A stretch of 64,000 nucleotides of DNA from Paenibacillus borealis (GTDB taxonomy: Bacteria > Bacillota > Bacilli > Paenibacillales > Paenibacillaceae). The notes under the pieces were generated by a model. The model was not told the DNA's origin. It did not search any database and was given only the letters and a program-made list of their open reading frames with translations. The stretch is from positions 6,572,001 to 6,636,000 of the forward strand of contig NZ_CP009285.1 of NCBI RefSeq assembly GCF_000758665.1, given 5' to 3'. Within the stretch, counting starts at the first letter, position 1. Every line of letters starts with the position of its first letter. The position numbers were made by a program, and so were the translations under genes. Shown here one piece after another: positions 8,978 through 18,424 of this stretch.

Positions 8978-9592
8978 TTACATCTCTCTACTCTCTAAAT
9001 TTCCAGGTCCTCCCTCGACGATTCCGTCACTCTTCAACACACTTATTGCTGTTACAAAAAAACATCTCAAATCCATGAAGAATCCCATTTTCCGAACGTA
9101 CTCCCCATCTAAGCGAGCTTTAGTGAAAATCTCCAACTCATCCCTCCCATTAACCTGCGCCCATCCCGTTAATCCAGGTTTGATATCATTCGCACCATAC
9201 TTATCACGTTCAGCAATTAGATCATACTGATTCCACAGCGCCGGACGAGGGCCAATAATACTCATTTCAGCTTTGAGAATATTTATAATTTGAGGAAGTT
9301 CATCCAAGCTTGTCCTCCTGAGAAATTTCCCAACTTTAGTGATAAAAAAATCCGGATCTTGTAACAGATGCGTAGGCATCTCTGCCGGAGTATCTGTGCG
9401 CATTGTTCTGAACTTGAGAATATAGAATTCTTTCTTGTTCTTCCCCAACCGCTTTTGACGGAATAAGACAGGACCTTTAGATGTTGACTTGATCAGAATA
9501 GCGATAATCAAGAAAAAAGGCCATAACAGGAGCATTCCAATTAGAGCCAATGCAAAGTCTAAAGTTTGTTTGATACAAATATACGGCTTCAT
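8978..9592 (-). CDS. Undecaprenyl-phosphate sugar-1-phosphate transferase (priming)
   Basis: This 204-residue single-pass membrane enzyme belongs to the bacterial sugar transferase family (WcaJ/EpsL type). One hydrophobic helix spans residues 12-33. It is followed by the family blocks GPVLFRQKRLGKN, FYILKFRTM, LRRTSLDELPQIINIL, MSIIGPRPAL and PGLTGWAQVNGR. The enzyme transfers a sugar-1-phosphate from a UDP-sugar to undecaprenyl phosphate, the first step of repeat-unit assembly. It lacks the long N-terminal multi-helix domain of full-length WbaP-like proteins, so it is the minimal catalytic form. Confidence 0.93.
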   Translation of the reverse strand: MKPYICIKQTLDFALALIGMLLLWPFFLIIAILIKSTSKGPVLFRQKRLGKNKKEFYILKFRTMRTDTPAEMPTHLLQDPDFFITKVGKFLRRTSLDELPQIINILKAEMSIIGPRPALWNQYDLIAERDKYGANDIKPGLTGWAQVNGRDELEIFTKARLDGEYVRKMGFFMDLRCFFVTAISVLKSDGIVEGGPGNLESREM

Positions 9593-9696
9593 ACGCTCAC
9601 CATGTCCTTAGGATACTATGGTCACCGCTATCGTTACCTGAGATAAATGAGGGCAGCGGTGAACCACGTTTCTAATATTGATGATTCTCTGAACTT

Positions 9697-10734
9697 CTAA
9701 TTCATAAAAGATTTAGCTCCGGCTATACCGCCCTGAAGAGATGCTTCAAATGCATCTTTATACTGCTGAATGATAGCTGTGCTATATCCATTATTGTTTA
9801 GTTTTTGTTCAGCGTCAGCGATTATACTATTGAAAGAAGCTCTAAAGGATGATATCTGCTGTTTCCCTTTGGCTATAATACTTTCTCTGGTCGCATCATC
9901 TTTCGCACTTAAATATTCGCCTAAGGTTCCCATTAGAGTAGATGCACTTTGCGACTCTAATGCATTCAACTTCGCTTCTGTTGCGCTTGTAATAGACTCG
10001 TAGGAAACCTTACCCGAACCTGTTCCCGCCGATCCTGAACCTGCTCCATTTGCATCAGCAGTTGCTGTCGGTGCTGTACTTGCAGTTGGACTCGATCCGT
10101 TGCTGTTTGAATTCACATTAGCATTATTTTCTTCATAACTCTTAGAGTTGGCAGTAATAGTCTTCGTCTTCTGATCCCAGCTAATGGAATTCCCCACAGA
10201 TTCCGATAAGAATCTTAGTGGTACATATATGGAACCGTTCAACAGATAACTGGATTGACCTTTGGGTAAAGCTTTATTATTCCCGTTAAATACATAACTT
10301 GCATTTACGTTGTTCAAAGAAATATTCTTAGCTCTAAAAGAAGAATCATTAGTAACATTCATTAAATATTCTTTAATTACGACCATTTCCGAACTACTTG
10401 GCTCTGCTACTGTTACCTTAAGATTCTTAGCATCCCAGCTTACGCTCTTCTGCAGTGCATAAGACATGAACCTTAGAGGAACATAGGTAGTGTTATTGTA
10501 CATAAACACATATTGTCCTGCCGGTGGCTGCATAACCACACCATCAAAGATTAACTTCACATCTATATTCTGCACTTTAATTGTATTTGAAGCCTTTGTA
10601 GTTACTGTAGAAGCAGTTACTGCAGAAACAGCAGCTGAAGCCGATATAGGCGCCGATGCTGTTAATGGTGCTGATCCTATTAACGCTACTGTCAGTAGAG
10701 CTGCTGCGGGAATTTTCACCTTAAACAAGATCAT
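9697..10734 (-). CDS. Secreted copper-amine-oxidase-like (stalk domain) protein
   Basis: This 345-residue protein has a signal peptide with an alanine/serine-rich cleavage region within the first 35 residues. It then has two copies of the copper amine oxidase N-terminal-like domain, each with a YVPLRF core followed by a V/I-S-WD stretch (about residues 57-110 and 143-195), and a Ser/Thr/Ala/Gly-rich linker near 205-245. A helical C-terminal region (about 250-345) rich in Ala, Lys and Glu follows. Despite the name, the domain is a cell-surface module and no oxidase is present. The ATG overlaps the stop of the upstream gene by 4 bases, so the two are translationally coupled and probably act together at the cell surface. 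Confidence 0.85.
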   Translation of the reverse strand: MILFKVKIPAAALLTVALIGSAPLTASAPISASAAVSAVTASTVTTKASNTIKVQNIDVKLIFDGVVMQPPAGQYVFMYNNTTYVPLRFMSYALQKSVSWDAKNLKVTVAEPSSSEMVVIKEYLMNVTNDSSFRAKNISLNNVNASYVFNGNNKALPKGQSSYLLNGSIYVPLRFLSESVGNSISWDQKTKTITANSKSYEENNANVNSNSNGSSPTASTAPTATADANGAGSGSAGTGSGKVSYESITSATEAKLNALESQSASTLMGTLGEYLSAKDDATRESIIAKGKQQISSFRASFNSIIADAEQKLNNNGYSTAIIQQYKDAFEASLQGGIAGAKSFMN

Positions 10735-11393
10735 TCACTTCCTTTTTCTTGTGCTTTGAGTTGTTCTTCTTCAGCAAGTATTTGATCGCGCGTCTTGCCT
10801 TGACTAACACCGTATTTCTTGGCGACTTTTGAGAGCTCGTTATATTGTTCTTCGGAGACTTTACCAAGAATAATACTGCGCGCTTCCCGCTTTTCTTCAT
10901 TAGTTAGTCCGCCTTTGGCTAACTCTTGCAATCTCTTAATATCAGATACACTCAACTGTTGTGCTACTATTGACGCTACATTAGCTTTATCTGTAATCGA
11001 AACGTTGTCTTGAACTTCTTTAGCCTTATCCGTTGAGATATGAGCAATCCCATCCACACCCTCTGGCGTTGGAGCTGGATTATTTGCTGGCTTAGTTGTA
11101 CTGACAGCCGTTTGTTCTCCGGCAGCCGTAGAAGCTGGTGTGCTGTCTGGTGATGTTGTTGTTGTCAGATCAACAGCATCGGTTGGCTCAGCAGACGGAT
11201 CACTCTCTGCTACTGTAGGCTCAACAATCTGCCCCTGAGGTACATTACCAGTATCGTCTGCCTCTACATCAAATCCATCAGCCATAGAATTCATCAGCTT
11301 ATCAACAGCATAATTGGCAGCGAATAATCCGCCAACTCCCAACACCACGATGACCGACAGCGTCCAGATCAATACTTTCTTCCATCTTTTCAC
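10731..11393 (-). CDS. Membrane-anchored protein with disordered linker, unknown function
   Basis: This 220-residue protein starts at GTG with a good GGAGGT site. A basic N-terminus leads into one hydrophobic helix (residues 8-28). A Thr/Ser/Pro/Ala/Asp-rich linker follows (about 45-120), then a charged alpha-helical C-terminal domain (about 125-220) ending in GSE. The topology suggests a type II membrane protein with an extracytoplasmic helical domain. It overlaps the downstream stalk-domain gene by 4 bases and follows the 4,6-dehydratase, so it belongs to the polysaccharide operon. I do not recognise the family; the pairing suggests surface assembly or export. Confidence 0.7.
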   Translation of the reverse strand: MKRWKKVLIWTLSVIVVLGVGGLFAANYAVDKLMNSMADGFDVEADDTGNVPQGQIVEPTVAESDPSAEPTDAVDLTTTTSPDSTPASTAAGEQTAVSTTKPANNPAPTPEGVDGIAHISTDKAKEVQDNVSITDKANVASIVAQQLSVSDIKRLQELAKGGLTNEEKREARSIILGKVSEEQYNELSKVAKKYGVSQGKTRDQILAEEEQLKAQEKGSE

Positions 11394-11416
11394 TTCAGGT
11401 ACCTCCGAATCTCTAA

Positions 11417-13249
11417 TTAGCTAATGGCCGCCTGGATCACAGGTTGCATTGGCACGATCTGATTAATGACTTCACGAATGGCTTCTCCGTCTTCAGCTAT
11501 AACACGTTCCAGCCGTTTGAATTCCAGCTCCATTTGACTCTGACTAATGACATTAGGTCTGCCTATGAAAATCCGGTCATGCTGTGTAGAACCCAGATTC
11601 TCTTCATCTGTCAACAGTTCTTCATATAACTTCTCGCCTTCACGAATACCTGAGAAGGTGATGTCAATATCTTTGTAGGGCTCGTATCCGGACAATGTAA
11701 TTAAATCCTCGGCTAGTGTAAGAATTTTTACCGGTTCACCCATATCTAGCACAAAGACTTCGCCGCCCTTTGCAAAGGAACCCGATTGAATCACTAATTG
11801 AACCGCTTCAGGTATCGTCATGAAGTATCGAACCATCTCAGGATGCGTAACTGTGACCGGTCCTCCGGCAGCAATCTGCTGCTTGAACGCCGGTATTACG
11901 CTTCCACGGCTGCCTAGTACGTTACCGAAACGAACTGCCGAGAACTTGGTTGGGCTAGTTACGTTAAGACTCTGAACATACATCTCAGCGATTCGTTTCG
12001 TTGCTCCCATGACACTGGTAGGATTAACCGCCTTATCCGATGAGATCAGCACAAAACGTTCTGCACCGTATTTGTCTGCACAGTCTGCCACGTTACGCGT
12101 GCCGAAGACATTATTCTTAATCGCCTCAGAAGGGTTACGCTCCATTAAGGGAACGTGCTTATGTGCTGCCGCATGAAAGACGACCTGCGGCTTGTGGCTC
12201 TGGAATATATCCATCAGCCTTGTACGATCTTGAACATCGGCAATAATCGTCACAATATTCAGATAAGGGAAGCTCTTGCGCAGCTCCATCTCTATGGTAT
12301 AAATACTGTTCTCCCCATGTCCAAGGATCAGCAGCTTGTCCGGTGCAAACGGAGAGATCTGGCGGCATAGCTCTGACCCAATAGAACCTCCTGCTCCCGT
12401 AACAAGTACGGTCTTGTTATGGACATAACCCAGGATACTGTTCATGTCGGCTACTATAGGCTCACGGCCCAGCAGATCTTCTACACTGACATCCCGCAGC
12501 TTCTTGACAGAGATTTTGCCGGCAATCAAATCATTCAAAGCAGGGATAATCTTCAGCTTCGCTCCTGTTGCCTTGGAGAGATTAATAATCTCAGATATTT
12601 CTGTTTTGGAGACGGAAGGCATAGCAATAATAATCTCATGGATCTCCTTCTCCTTCACAATCCTTGGAATATCGTAACGGTTGCCAAGCACAGGGACTCC
12701 TAATATTGTCAGGTGATATTTATCTGAACTGTCATCTATGAATCCCACCAGCCGTGTATGAGCGAATGAAGGCCCCATCATTTCCCTGGCAATCAATATT
12801 CCGCAGTCCCCGGCTCCCACAATAAGTGTGTGGATTTCCGTATCCTTATTGCTAATCCGGTCATTGCGGAACACTCTCCAGATAAACCGCACTCCGCCTA
12901 CCAACAGTAGAATCGTCTCCACCGAACGTACCTCTATGCTTAAGGGAACCCGCTGGGGCAGAATAAAGAAAGCTACCGAGTATGAGATTACGGCTCCTAC
13001 CACAATAGCTTTGAGTACCGATATGATCTCGCCAATACTGGCATATTGCCACATTCTGCGGTACAGCCCGAAATACACCAGACTTCCCCCGAAGGCAACA
13101 GTCGAAATCACACCGAATACGATCATCTGGACAACATATTCCTGAGGAATATGGTTAGTGAACCGGAATAGATAGGAAGTCACGATACTGAACCATATGA
13201 TTGTGATATCGATCAGAAATAATACCAACACTCTGGTTTTCGCTGTCAT
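11417..13249 (-). CDS. Membrane NDP-sugar 4,6-dehydratase (PglF/CapD/EpsC type)
   Basis: The start is set at the ATG at 13249, which has GGAGG 8 bases upstream; a longer in-frame version lacks this. The 610-residue product has four N-terminal membrane helices, a first Rossmann domain (LIVGAGDCG near residue 145) and a second, catalytic one with TGAGGSIGSELCRQI and a VLISSDKAVNPTSVMGATKR segment. In this family an SDK replaces the classical Tyr-x-x-x-Lys site. These enzymes convert UDP-GlcNAc to a 4-keto-6-deoxy intermediate for modified amino sugars. It follows the kinase gene and leads the biosynthetic part of the operon. Confidence 0.92.
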   Translation of the reverse strand: MTAKTRVLVLFLIDITIIWFSIVTSYLFRFTNHIPQEYVVQMIVFGVISTVAFGGSLVYFGLYRRMWQYASIGEIISVLKAIVVGAVISYSVAFFILPQRVPLSIEVRSVETILLLVGGVRFIWRVFRNDRISNKDTEIHTLIVGAGDCGILIAREMMGPSFAHTRLVGFIDDSSDKYHLTILGVPVLGNRYDIPRIVKEKEIHEIIIAMPSVSKTEISEIINLSKATGAKLKIIPALNDLIAGKISVKKLRDVSVEDLLGREPIVADMNSILGYVHNKTVLVTGAGGSIGSELCRQISPFAPDKLLILGHGENSIYTIEMELRKSFPYLNIVTIIADVQDRTRLMDIFQSHKPQVVFHAAAHKHVPLMERNPSEAIKNNVFGTRNVADCADKYGAERFVLISSDKAVNPTSVMGATKRIAEMYVQSLNVTSPTKFSAVRFGNVLGSRGSVIPAFKQQIAAGGPVTVTHPEMVRYFMTIPEAVQLVIQSGSFAKGGEVFVLDMGEPVKILTLAEDLITLSGYEPYKDIDITFSGIREGEKLYEELLTDEENLGSTQHDRIFIGRPNVISQSQMELEFKRLERVIAEDGEAIREVINQIVPMQPVIQAAIS

Positions 13250-13291
13250 TTTCAGTGCCTCCAAAAATAACAATTTTCTCTACGTGACAAG

Positions 13292-13978
13292 TCAATTGCC
13301 ATAATAGTAATAATAGTAGCCTTCGCTAGCTTTACGTTTAACATTATTCAGTACTACGCCAAGCATTCTTGCCCCTACCCGGTCCAGACCTGCCTTTGCC
13401 TTAATGGCAATATCCCGCTTAACCTTGCCATAACTCACGACCATAATGACACCATCGCTCTTGGAGGCCACAATCTGTGCATCTGTAACTGCCAATAGTG
13501 GTGGCGTATCAATCAGAATAACATCGAATAGATGGCGTAACTCCTGCAGAACAGCACTCATGCGATTGGACGCCATCATCTCTGCCGGATTCGGCGGAAT
13601 AGGACCAGAAGTCATTAAGGAGAGGTTATGCACTCCTGATTCTTGGATCACCTCAGACAGTTCAGCCTGTTGGGATAATAATGAAGACAATCCGTAACGG
13701 TTACTGAGCGAAAAAGTCTTGTGTGCGGTAGGTTTACGTAAGTCACCGTCAATGAGCAGCACCTTCTTATCCGCTTGAGCATAGGCAGCGGCAAGGTTAG
13801 CTGTCACTGTAGACTTCCCTTCCTCCGGTCCGGAAGAAGTGACCATGATGACCTGAATCCGTTCGTCTACTGAGGAGAAATCAATATTCGTGCGCAGTGC
13901 CCGAAAAGCTTCAGATACAGGCGAGCGGGGATTCGTCACGGTAATCAGATGGCGTTGTTTACTTGGCTGCTGTGACAT
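13292..13978 (-). CDS. Bacterial tyrosine kinase (CpsD/CapB/EpsB type)
   Basis: This 228-residue BY-kinase has Walker A (GPEEGKSTVTANLAAA), Walker A' (VLLIDGDLRKPT) and Walker B (VILIDTPPLL) motifs. It ends in a cluster of six consecutive tyrosines followed by Gly-Asn, the autophosphorylation tail. It phosphorylates itself and controls polysaccharide chain length and export with its membrane activator, the Wzz-type protein encoded just upstream and overlapping by 20 bases. The split kinase/activator arrangement is the Gram-positive type. A matching phosphatase gene lies about 3 kb upstream. Confidence 0.95.
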   Translation of the reverse strand: MSQQPSKQRHLITVTNPRSPVSEAFRALRTNIDFSSVDERIQVIMVTSSGPEEGKSTVTANLAAAYAQADKKVLLIDGDLRKPTAHKTFSLSNRYGLSSLLSQQAELSEVIQESGVHNLSLMTSGPIPPNPAEMMASNRMSAVLQELRHLFDVILIDTPPLLAVTDAQIVASKSDGVIMVVSYGKVKRDIAIKAKAGLDRVGARMLGVVLNNVKRKASEGYYYYYYGN

Positions 13979-14735
13979 GTTCGAGATCTCCCGCCTTTCT
14001 GGTCTGCGTCTGTACTAGCTGTTCCGTGGTCTTCGTTTCTTCTTGTCCAAGCCGTGTAATCATCGCAATCGTCGGCAGTCCAAGGTATTTCTTAATGTCA
14101 TCCTCTGTCTTCAGCGTATCATCCAGATATTCCAGCAAGAAGGCAATCCCCAGACCGATCATCAAGGCTACGATAAACGCAATCGCGAGATTCATCACCA
14201 CATTCGGCTCTACCGGTCCTGGTGCAACTGGAGGATTAAGCTTAGCTTCATTAAGGATGGATACATTCTGCACATTGAACAGGGAAGGAATCTCCTGCTT
14301 GAACACAAGTGATATGGCATTCACGATTTCTGCGGCTCTCTGATATGAATTATCTCGAACGACAAGTGTCATCACCTGCGTATTGTTTACGGAGCTAACA
14401 TTAACCTTCTTCAGCATTTCCTCCGCAGTAATCGCGAATTGCGGATAGTCCTTAGCCACAACATCGAGGATTGCCGGTGTCTTAATAATTTCCTTGTACG
14501 TATTGATAAGCTGAATATTCGTATTAATCTGGTTAAGATCCAGCTGCCCTACTGTAGATTGAGTAGGTGTCTGATTAACAATAATCTTCGTTGAAGCCTC
14601 ATACACCGGATTCTTAATGTATAAGCTGTAGACCCCGGCAAGTACACATGCCACGATAACAATGCTAACAATCATCCACAGTCTCTTCCTGACAATCTGG
14701 AAATAATCGCGCAGATCCAATTCTTGTGCTGACAA
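13959..14735 (-). CDS. Wzz/CpsC-type chain-length determinant, kinase activator
   Basis: This 258-residue protein starts at TTG with GGAGGG 8 bases upstream. It has an N-terminal membrane helix (about residues 18-40), an extracytoplasmic domain with VYEASTKIIVNQTP, and a second helix (about 178-200) preceded by the proline-containing PPVAPGPVEPN. The short cytoplasmic tail after EYLDDTLKTEDDIKKYLGLP is the region that activates the tyrosine kinase in this family. It is the first gene of the main polysaccharide operon, downstream of a terminator that separates it from the SLH gene. Confidence 0.93.
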   Translation of the reverse strand: MSAQELDLRDYFQIVRKRLWMIVSIVIVACVLAGVYSLYIKNPVYEASTKIIVNQTPTQSTVGQLDLNQINTNIQLINTYKEIIKTPAILDVVAKDYPQFAITAEEMLKKVNVSSVNNTQVMTLVVRDNSYQRAAEIVNAISLVFKQEIPSLFNVQNVSILNEAKLNPPVAPGPVEPNVVMNLAIAFIVALMIGLGIAFLLEYLDDTLKTEDDIKKYLGLPTIAMITRLGQEETKTTEQLVQTQTRKAGDLEHVTAAK

Positions 14736-14779
14736 GTGAATTTCCCTCCAAGCTGTTTCTGTAATATTCCACCTAAGCT

Positions 14780-14815
14780 AAAAAAGTGCCTCCTCTCTAA
14801 TAGACGAGAGGAGGC
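14780..14815 (-). terminator. Rho-independent terminator after the SLH gene
   Basis: On the minus strand a perfect 10-bp stem (GCCTCCTCTC with GAGAGGAGGC) is followed by six T residues. It ends the SLH transcript, so the EPS operon must have its own promoter or depend on readthrough. Confidence 0.9.
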
Positions 14816-14835
14816 TCTCCACACTTACTATTTAC

Positions 14836-16839
14836 TTACTTGAAGTTGATTGTACGGTAGATAATAACTGCTGCTTCTGCACGTGTAGCAGTATTGTTAG
14901 GGTTGAACTTGCCTGCGTTACCGATAACCAGGTTATTGCTGGCAGCGAAGGCAACTCCGTCTCTCAGCGATGCACTGATCTTAGCAGCATCAGAGAACTG
15001 GCTTAGCGCACTTGCACTAGTAGTTGCATCAGGGTTCACCGACTTAACTGCACGTGCGATCATGGTTGCCATTTCCGCACGGGTAATGGTTGCATTAGGA
15101 TCGAATTGTGCAGCGCTGCGTCCGGTAATGATACCTTTCTCAGCAGCAACAGCTACATATGGAGCATACCAGGAAGTAGAGCTAACATCGCTGAAGCTCT
15201 GCTTAGCGGAGTTGTTCTCCAGGTTCAGTGCGCGAATCAGCATCTTGGCGAATTCAGCACGGGTCACATTGCTCTTCGGAGCAAAGTTGCCGTTACCCAC
15301 GCCTTCGATTGCGCCCTTAGCAGCTACAACGGCAATTTGTCTTCCCGCCCAAGCCTGTACACTTGCAATGTCTTTGAAGCTTACTTTGTTCTCTACTACT
15401 GCGTAGGAAGAGAACGTGTCACGTGGTTCTACGATATAGTCACCGTCTACAACACCGCCCTGGAACTGCAGCGCACCGTATACAACCTTAGCAACGGAGA
15501 GCAATTCTTTGTCTAGGCCTGTTGTATTCTTCAGTGGCAGCTTGATTGTCAACGGCTGCTGGAAGGTTGTTGTAGCAACGCCGCCTACAGTCAGATCAAA
15601 TTCATATACGCTTGATGCCAGCTTCAGGCTGGAAATCGAGGTTACAGTAGTGTCAGCAATTGTGGATACAGTCAGTGTAACCGCATCGTTGAATTGGCCT
15701 ACTGGAATCGTTACGGTCAAACCGTTGAAGGTAATGGCAATGTTGGCAATGCCTTTAGCCTTAGCGGCATCAATGATTGCTTTGGACAATGGAACTTCAA
15801 CTGTTGCAGCATTCACTGTACCCAGGTTCAGGGTAAGTGTAAGGCCTGTCTTACCGGCATTAGCAGCAACCAGGGCATCGAATGCTTTCAGTACATCAGC
15901 ATCAACCAGCTTAAGTGTCGCCTTGTCTCCAACAATAGTTACCAGCTTGGATACATCGTAGATTCCAGGTGTAGCTGTTGGATTGGTAACTGGAGTTGTT
16001 ACTACAGTTCCGCCACCGCCACCGCTGCTACCGCCATCACCGCCACTATTGAAGCCGTACGCTTTGATATAAGCAGTAGCAAGAGCCTTCACCGCAGGCT
16101 TCGCTGTTGGAAGTGTAGCATTCAGGTTCTTCAGAGTCAGCTTCACATCAGCAGGAGCAATATCAAGATTGTATACTACCTGACTAACTGTAAGGGCTCC
16201 TGTACCTGTTCTGTGGTTAAGCACAGCTGTAATGGCATCATCAATGAGAGCATCCTGGCTTGTGGAATTAGCGATAATATCAAGCAGTTGAGCATTTGTC
16301 TTGCTGCTGACCAATGCGCGGAGTTCTGCTTCCACACCATTGCTACCCAGCAGGAATTCAATCAGGTCATCAAATGTAAGCTCAGCCACGCCAGCTTCTG
16401 CAGCGATCTTGTTAAGCAGGTTTACATTATCCAAATCATAACGAATAGCTTTAATTTCAGCAAAATCATTAGCATACACATCATAAACTACACTGGATAC
16501 GCTCTTGAATGCTTTATGGGCAGTTGCAACATCACCATCATTCAAGAATGTAAGCTTGTCCAGCACTGGCTTGAAGATAGCTTTGAATGTAGTAATGTCA
16601 ATGTTGCCTGCTTCTAATTCATAAGCCAGAAGCTTCTCCTTGTCTGCTGCAGTAAGTTGATCATATACATTCTTCACTTTGAGCTTCGCATCTGCGTGAG
16701 TAACCGCTGCCGCAGAAGCCGTACCTACGATCCCAAGATGCTGGGCCAGGCCTTTACTGCTGAATGGGAATCCGGCAACGGATGCCGCTGCCATGCTTAC
16801 TGCTAGTGTAGATACTGCCAATTTTTTCTTCAAAGTCAC
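14836..16839 (-). CDS. SLH-domain cell-surface protein
   Basis: This 667-residue secreted protein starts at GTG with AGGTGG 7 bases upstream. It has a signal peptide ending near ASA at residue 43 and a helical N-terminal domain up to about 260, with an LEAGNIDITTFK-type segment. A Gly/Ser linker (GGDGGSSGGGG) follows, then a beta-rich central domain, and three S-layer homology domains occupy about residues 485-667, each with an FxDV/IxxxxWA and an F-x-P-N/K-x-x-V/I-TRAE-type core. SLH domains bind secondary cell-wall polymer. It sits between the phosphatase and the Wzz gene of the EPS locus, which suggests shared control of envelope and capsule. Confidence 0.9.
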   Translation of the reverse strand: MTLKKKLAVSTLAVSMAAASVAGFPFSSKGLAQHLGIVGTASAAAVTHADAKLKVKNVYDQLTAADKEKLLAYELEAGNIDITTFKAIFKPVLDKLTFLNDGDVATAHKAFKSVSSVVYDVYANDFAEIKAIRYDLDNVNLLNKIAAEAGVAELTFDDLIEFLLGSNGVEAELRALVSSKTNAQLLDIIANSTSQDALIDDAITAVLNHRTGTGALTVSQVVYNLDIAPADVKLTLKNLNATLPTAKPAVKALATAYIKAYGFNSGGDGGSSGGGGGTVVTTPVTNPTATPGIYDVSKLVTIVGDKATLKLVDADVLKAFDALVAANAGKTGLTLTLNLGTVNAATVEVPLSKAIIDAAKAKGIANIAITFNGLTVTIPVGQFNDAVTLTVSTIADTTVTSISSLKLASSVYEFDLTVGGVATTTFQQPLTIKLPLKNTTGLDKELLSVAKVVYGALQFQGGVVDGDYIVEPRDTFSSYAVVENKVSFKDIASVQAWAGRQIAVVAAKGAIEGVGNGNFAPKSNVTRAEFAKMLIRALNLENNSAKQSFSDVSSTSWYAPYVAVAAEKGIITGRSAAQFDPNATITRAEMATMIARAVKSVNPDATTSASALSQFSDAAKISASLRDGVAFAASNNLVIGNAGKFNPNNTATRAEAAVIIYRTINFK

Positions 16840-16925
16840 TTGTCATCCACCTCTTTGTATGTAGTTTTATAAAATTTATAGCTTTAATCCAGTAATACCC
16901 ATTCTACCATTAAACAACAGGGAGG

Positions 16926-17708
16926 TCACCCTTTACGAGAAAAAAATCCGAACAATCTATGAAGTTTGCTGCCAGATTGAACAGGATTAACTCGAATGAT
17001 CTCCTCATTAGCAACAATTCTGCGCGAATTGTGTAGAAAAAAGTCGAATGTCTCATTTCCCAATTGTTTCTTCACAACCTCGTAAGCCTCGCTTAAACCG
17101 AACGGACGATTACTAGAATCATGTGCATCTGATGCAATCACCTGTATAGTCCCCCGCCGGCACAAGTCTAGTGACACCTTCTGCAGCTTACTCCCGAAGG
17201 TCCCGGCAAGACTCTGGGCCGTCAGCTGTCCAAGTGCTCCCAGTTCGGTTAGCCGCTCCAGCTTGGTCGGATTCTCGGCGACCTCGGCATTACGCTCCGG
17301 ATGGGCGATTACCGGAACATAGCCCTGAATGATCAATTCATGACAGACCTCCTCCATGTTGCGGGGCACCCGCGAGGAGGGCATCTCCAGCAGAATGTAC
17401 CTGGAGCCTGCAAGCGTCAGCAGCTGTCCCTTCTCCAGATCATCCAGCAGATCGCCGTAGATACGAATCTCCTGGCCCGGCAGCACCTGAAGGGGATTGC
17501 CCGCTTCTTGGAGCTTCTCATTCAGCAGCCGCACAGCTGCTTCTATATCTGGAGCCGGATTCATATAAACTCCGTTCGCATGGTGCGGGGTGGCAACTAC
17601 AGTTGTAATACCATCGTTATGGGCGTCTTGCGCCATGGCGAGAGCGGCGTCAACATCAGCGGCTCCGTCATCCATGAAGGGTAGAATGTGGCTATGGATA
17701 TCTATCAT
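16926..17708 (-). CDS. CpsB/YwqE-type PHP tyrosine phosphatase
   Basis: The start is placed at the ATG opening IDIHSHILPFMDDGAADV, the family N-terminus. An upstream GTG (17774) is in frame but has no ribosome site, and no strong site exists for the ATG either. The 260-residue protein has the metal-binding HSH and DDGA, then VVATPHH near 37, HPERN near 133 and a C-terminal ASDAHDSSNRPFG, the full set of PHP histidines and aspartates. It removes phosphate from the tyrosine tail of the BY-kinase, counteracting the kinase encoded about 3 kb downstream. Confidence 0.92.
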   Translation of the reverse strand: MIDIHSHILPFMDDGAADVDAALAMAQDAHNDGITTVVATPHHANGVYMNPAPDIEAAVRLLNEKLQEAGNPLQVLPGQEIRIYGDLLDDLEKGQLLTLAGSRYILLEMPSSRVPRNMEEVCHELIIQGYVPVIAHPERNAEVAENPTKLERLTELGALGQLTAQSLAGTFGSKLQKVSLDLCRRGTIQVIASDAHDSSNRPFGLSEAYEVVKKQLGNETFDFFLHNSRRIVANEEIIRVNPVQSGSKLHRLFGFFSRKG

Positions 17709-17808
17709 ATGTCTTTTATCGGTCCTTTTCGGGAGGATATGTATAGATTTCGCAAAAAAATACAACCATTTCACTAGGAAATGATTGCTAAATTTTAAAT
17801 TAAACTTC

Positions 17809-18396
17809 TTAAGCTTCTAACTGAAAGAGCCGGTAAGCAGACAGCGCAAGCTGTTCGTCTACTTCACGGATAGCCGCTTCATGCTGACAAGTATTGCGGA
17901 GATCCAGTAAGCTATTAATCTTCCGGCGCTCCTGCTCTATCTCCTGCTCTACCGTCTGCAGCTTGTAAATAGACATCATCTCTACTAATGAATATTTATG
18001 CTGATAGATCAGCTTAGTGCCGCCCGGTCTCACTTCCGAAATCCGGCGCACCGAGCCTCCCTCATAGTAATACATCATCGTTAATTCCTTATAAATCCGG
18101 TTCACGGTTCCCGTGCCCTTATACATGAAGAAGAGCTTACGGACCGCATTGATCAGATGAGGATTCACTACCCTGCAGGACAAGGAACCAATATAGATGC
18201 CGCCTTTGCGTTCAAAAGACAGATGTACCTCCTCGCCCCCGGCCTCTTCCAGCACAATCTCTTGTTCACCTGCCCCAAGGATCTTCACGCGGTGGCTGAT
18301 ATAGCTGGTATCGGCGGTAAGCAGAAACTGGTTCAGCTGAAATTCGGTCATTTGCATTGTTGCATTCACATATTCCATAGCCAGACGCTGAGCCAT
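17809..18396 (-). CDS. Conserved hypothetical, non-secreted protein
   Basis: The ATG at 18396 is favoured because GAGGG lies 6 bases before it, while the ATG two codons earlier abuts the site. The 195-residue product has no signal peptide or membrane segment. The first 120 residues look beta-rich (VLEEAGGEEVHLSFERKG, IYIGSLSC) and the C-terminus is helical and charged (EQEIEQERRKINSLLDLRN), possibly a short coiled coil. It follows engB by about 28 bases and so probably shares its transcript. I do not recognise a function. Confidence 0.65.
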   Translation of the reverse strand: MAQRLAMEYVNATMQMTEFQLNQFLLTADTSYISHRVKILGAGEQEIVLEEAGGEEVHLSFERKGGIYIGSLSCRVVNPHLINAVRKLFFMYKGTGTVNRIYKELTMMYYYEGGSVRRISEVRPGGTKLIYQHKYSLVEMMSIYKLQTVEQEIEQERRKINSLLDLRNTCQHEAAIREVDEQLALSAYRLFQLEA

Positions 18397-18424
18397 AACC
18401 ATCCCTCAATTCTATGACAAACCC

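Noticed and set aside
14894..16617. Long plus-strand frames antisense to the SLH gene
   Set aside because: They are shadows of the Ala/Val/Thr-rich SLH coding sequence, which has a signal peptide, three SLH domains, a ribosome site and a terminator.
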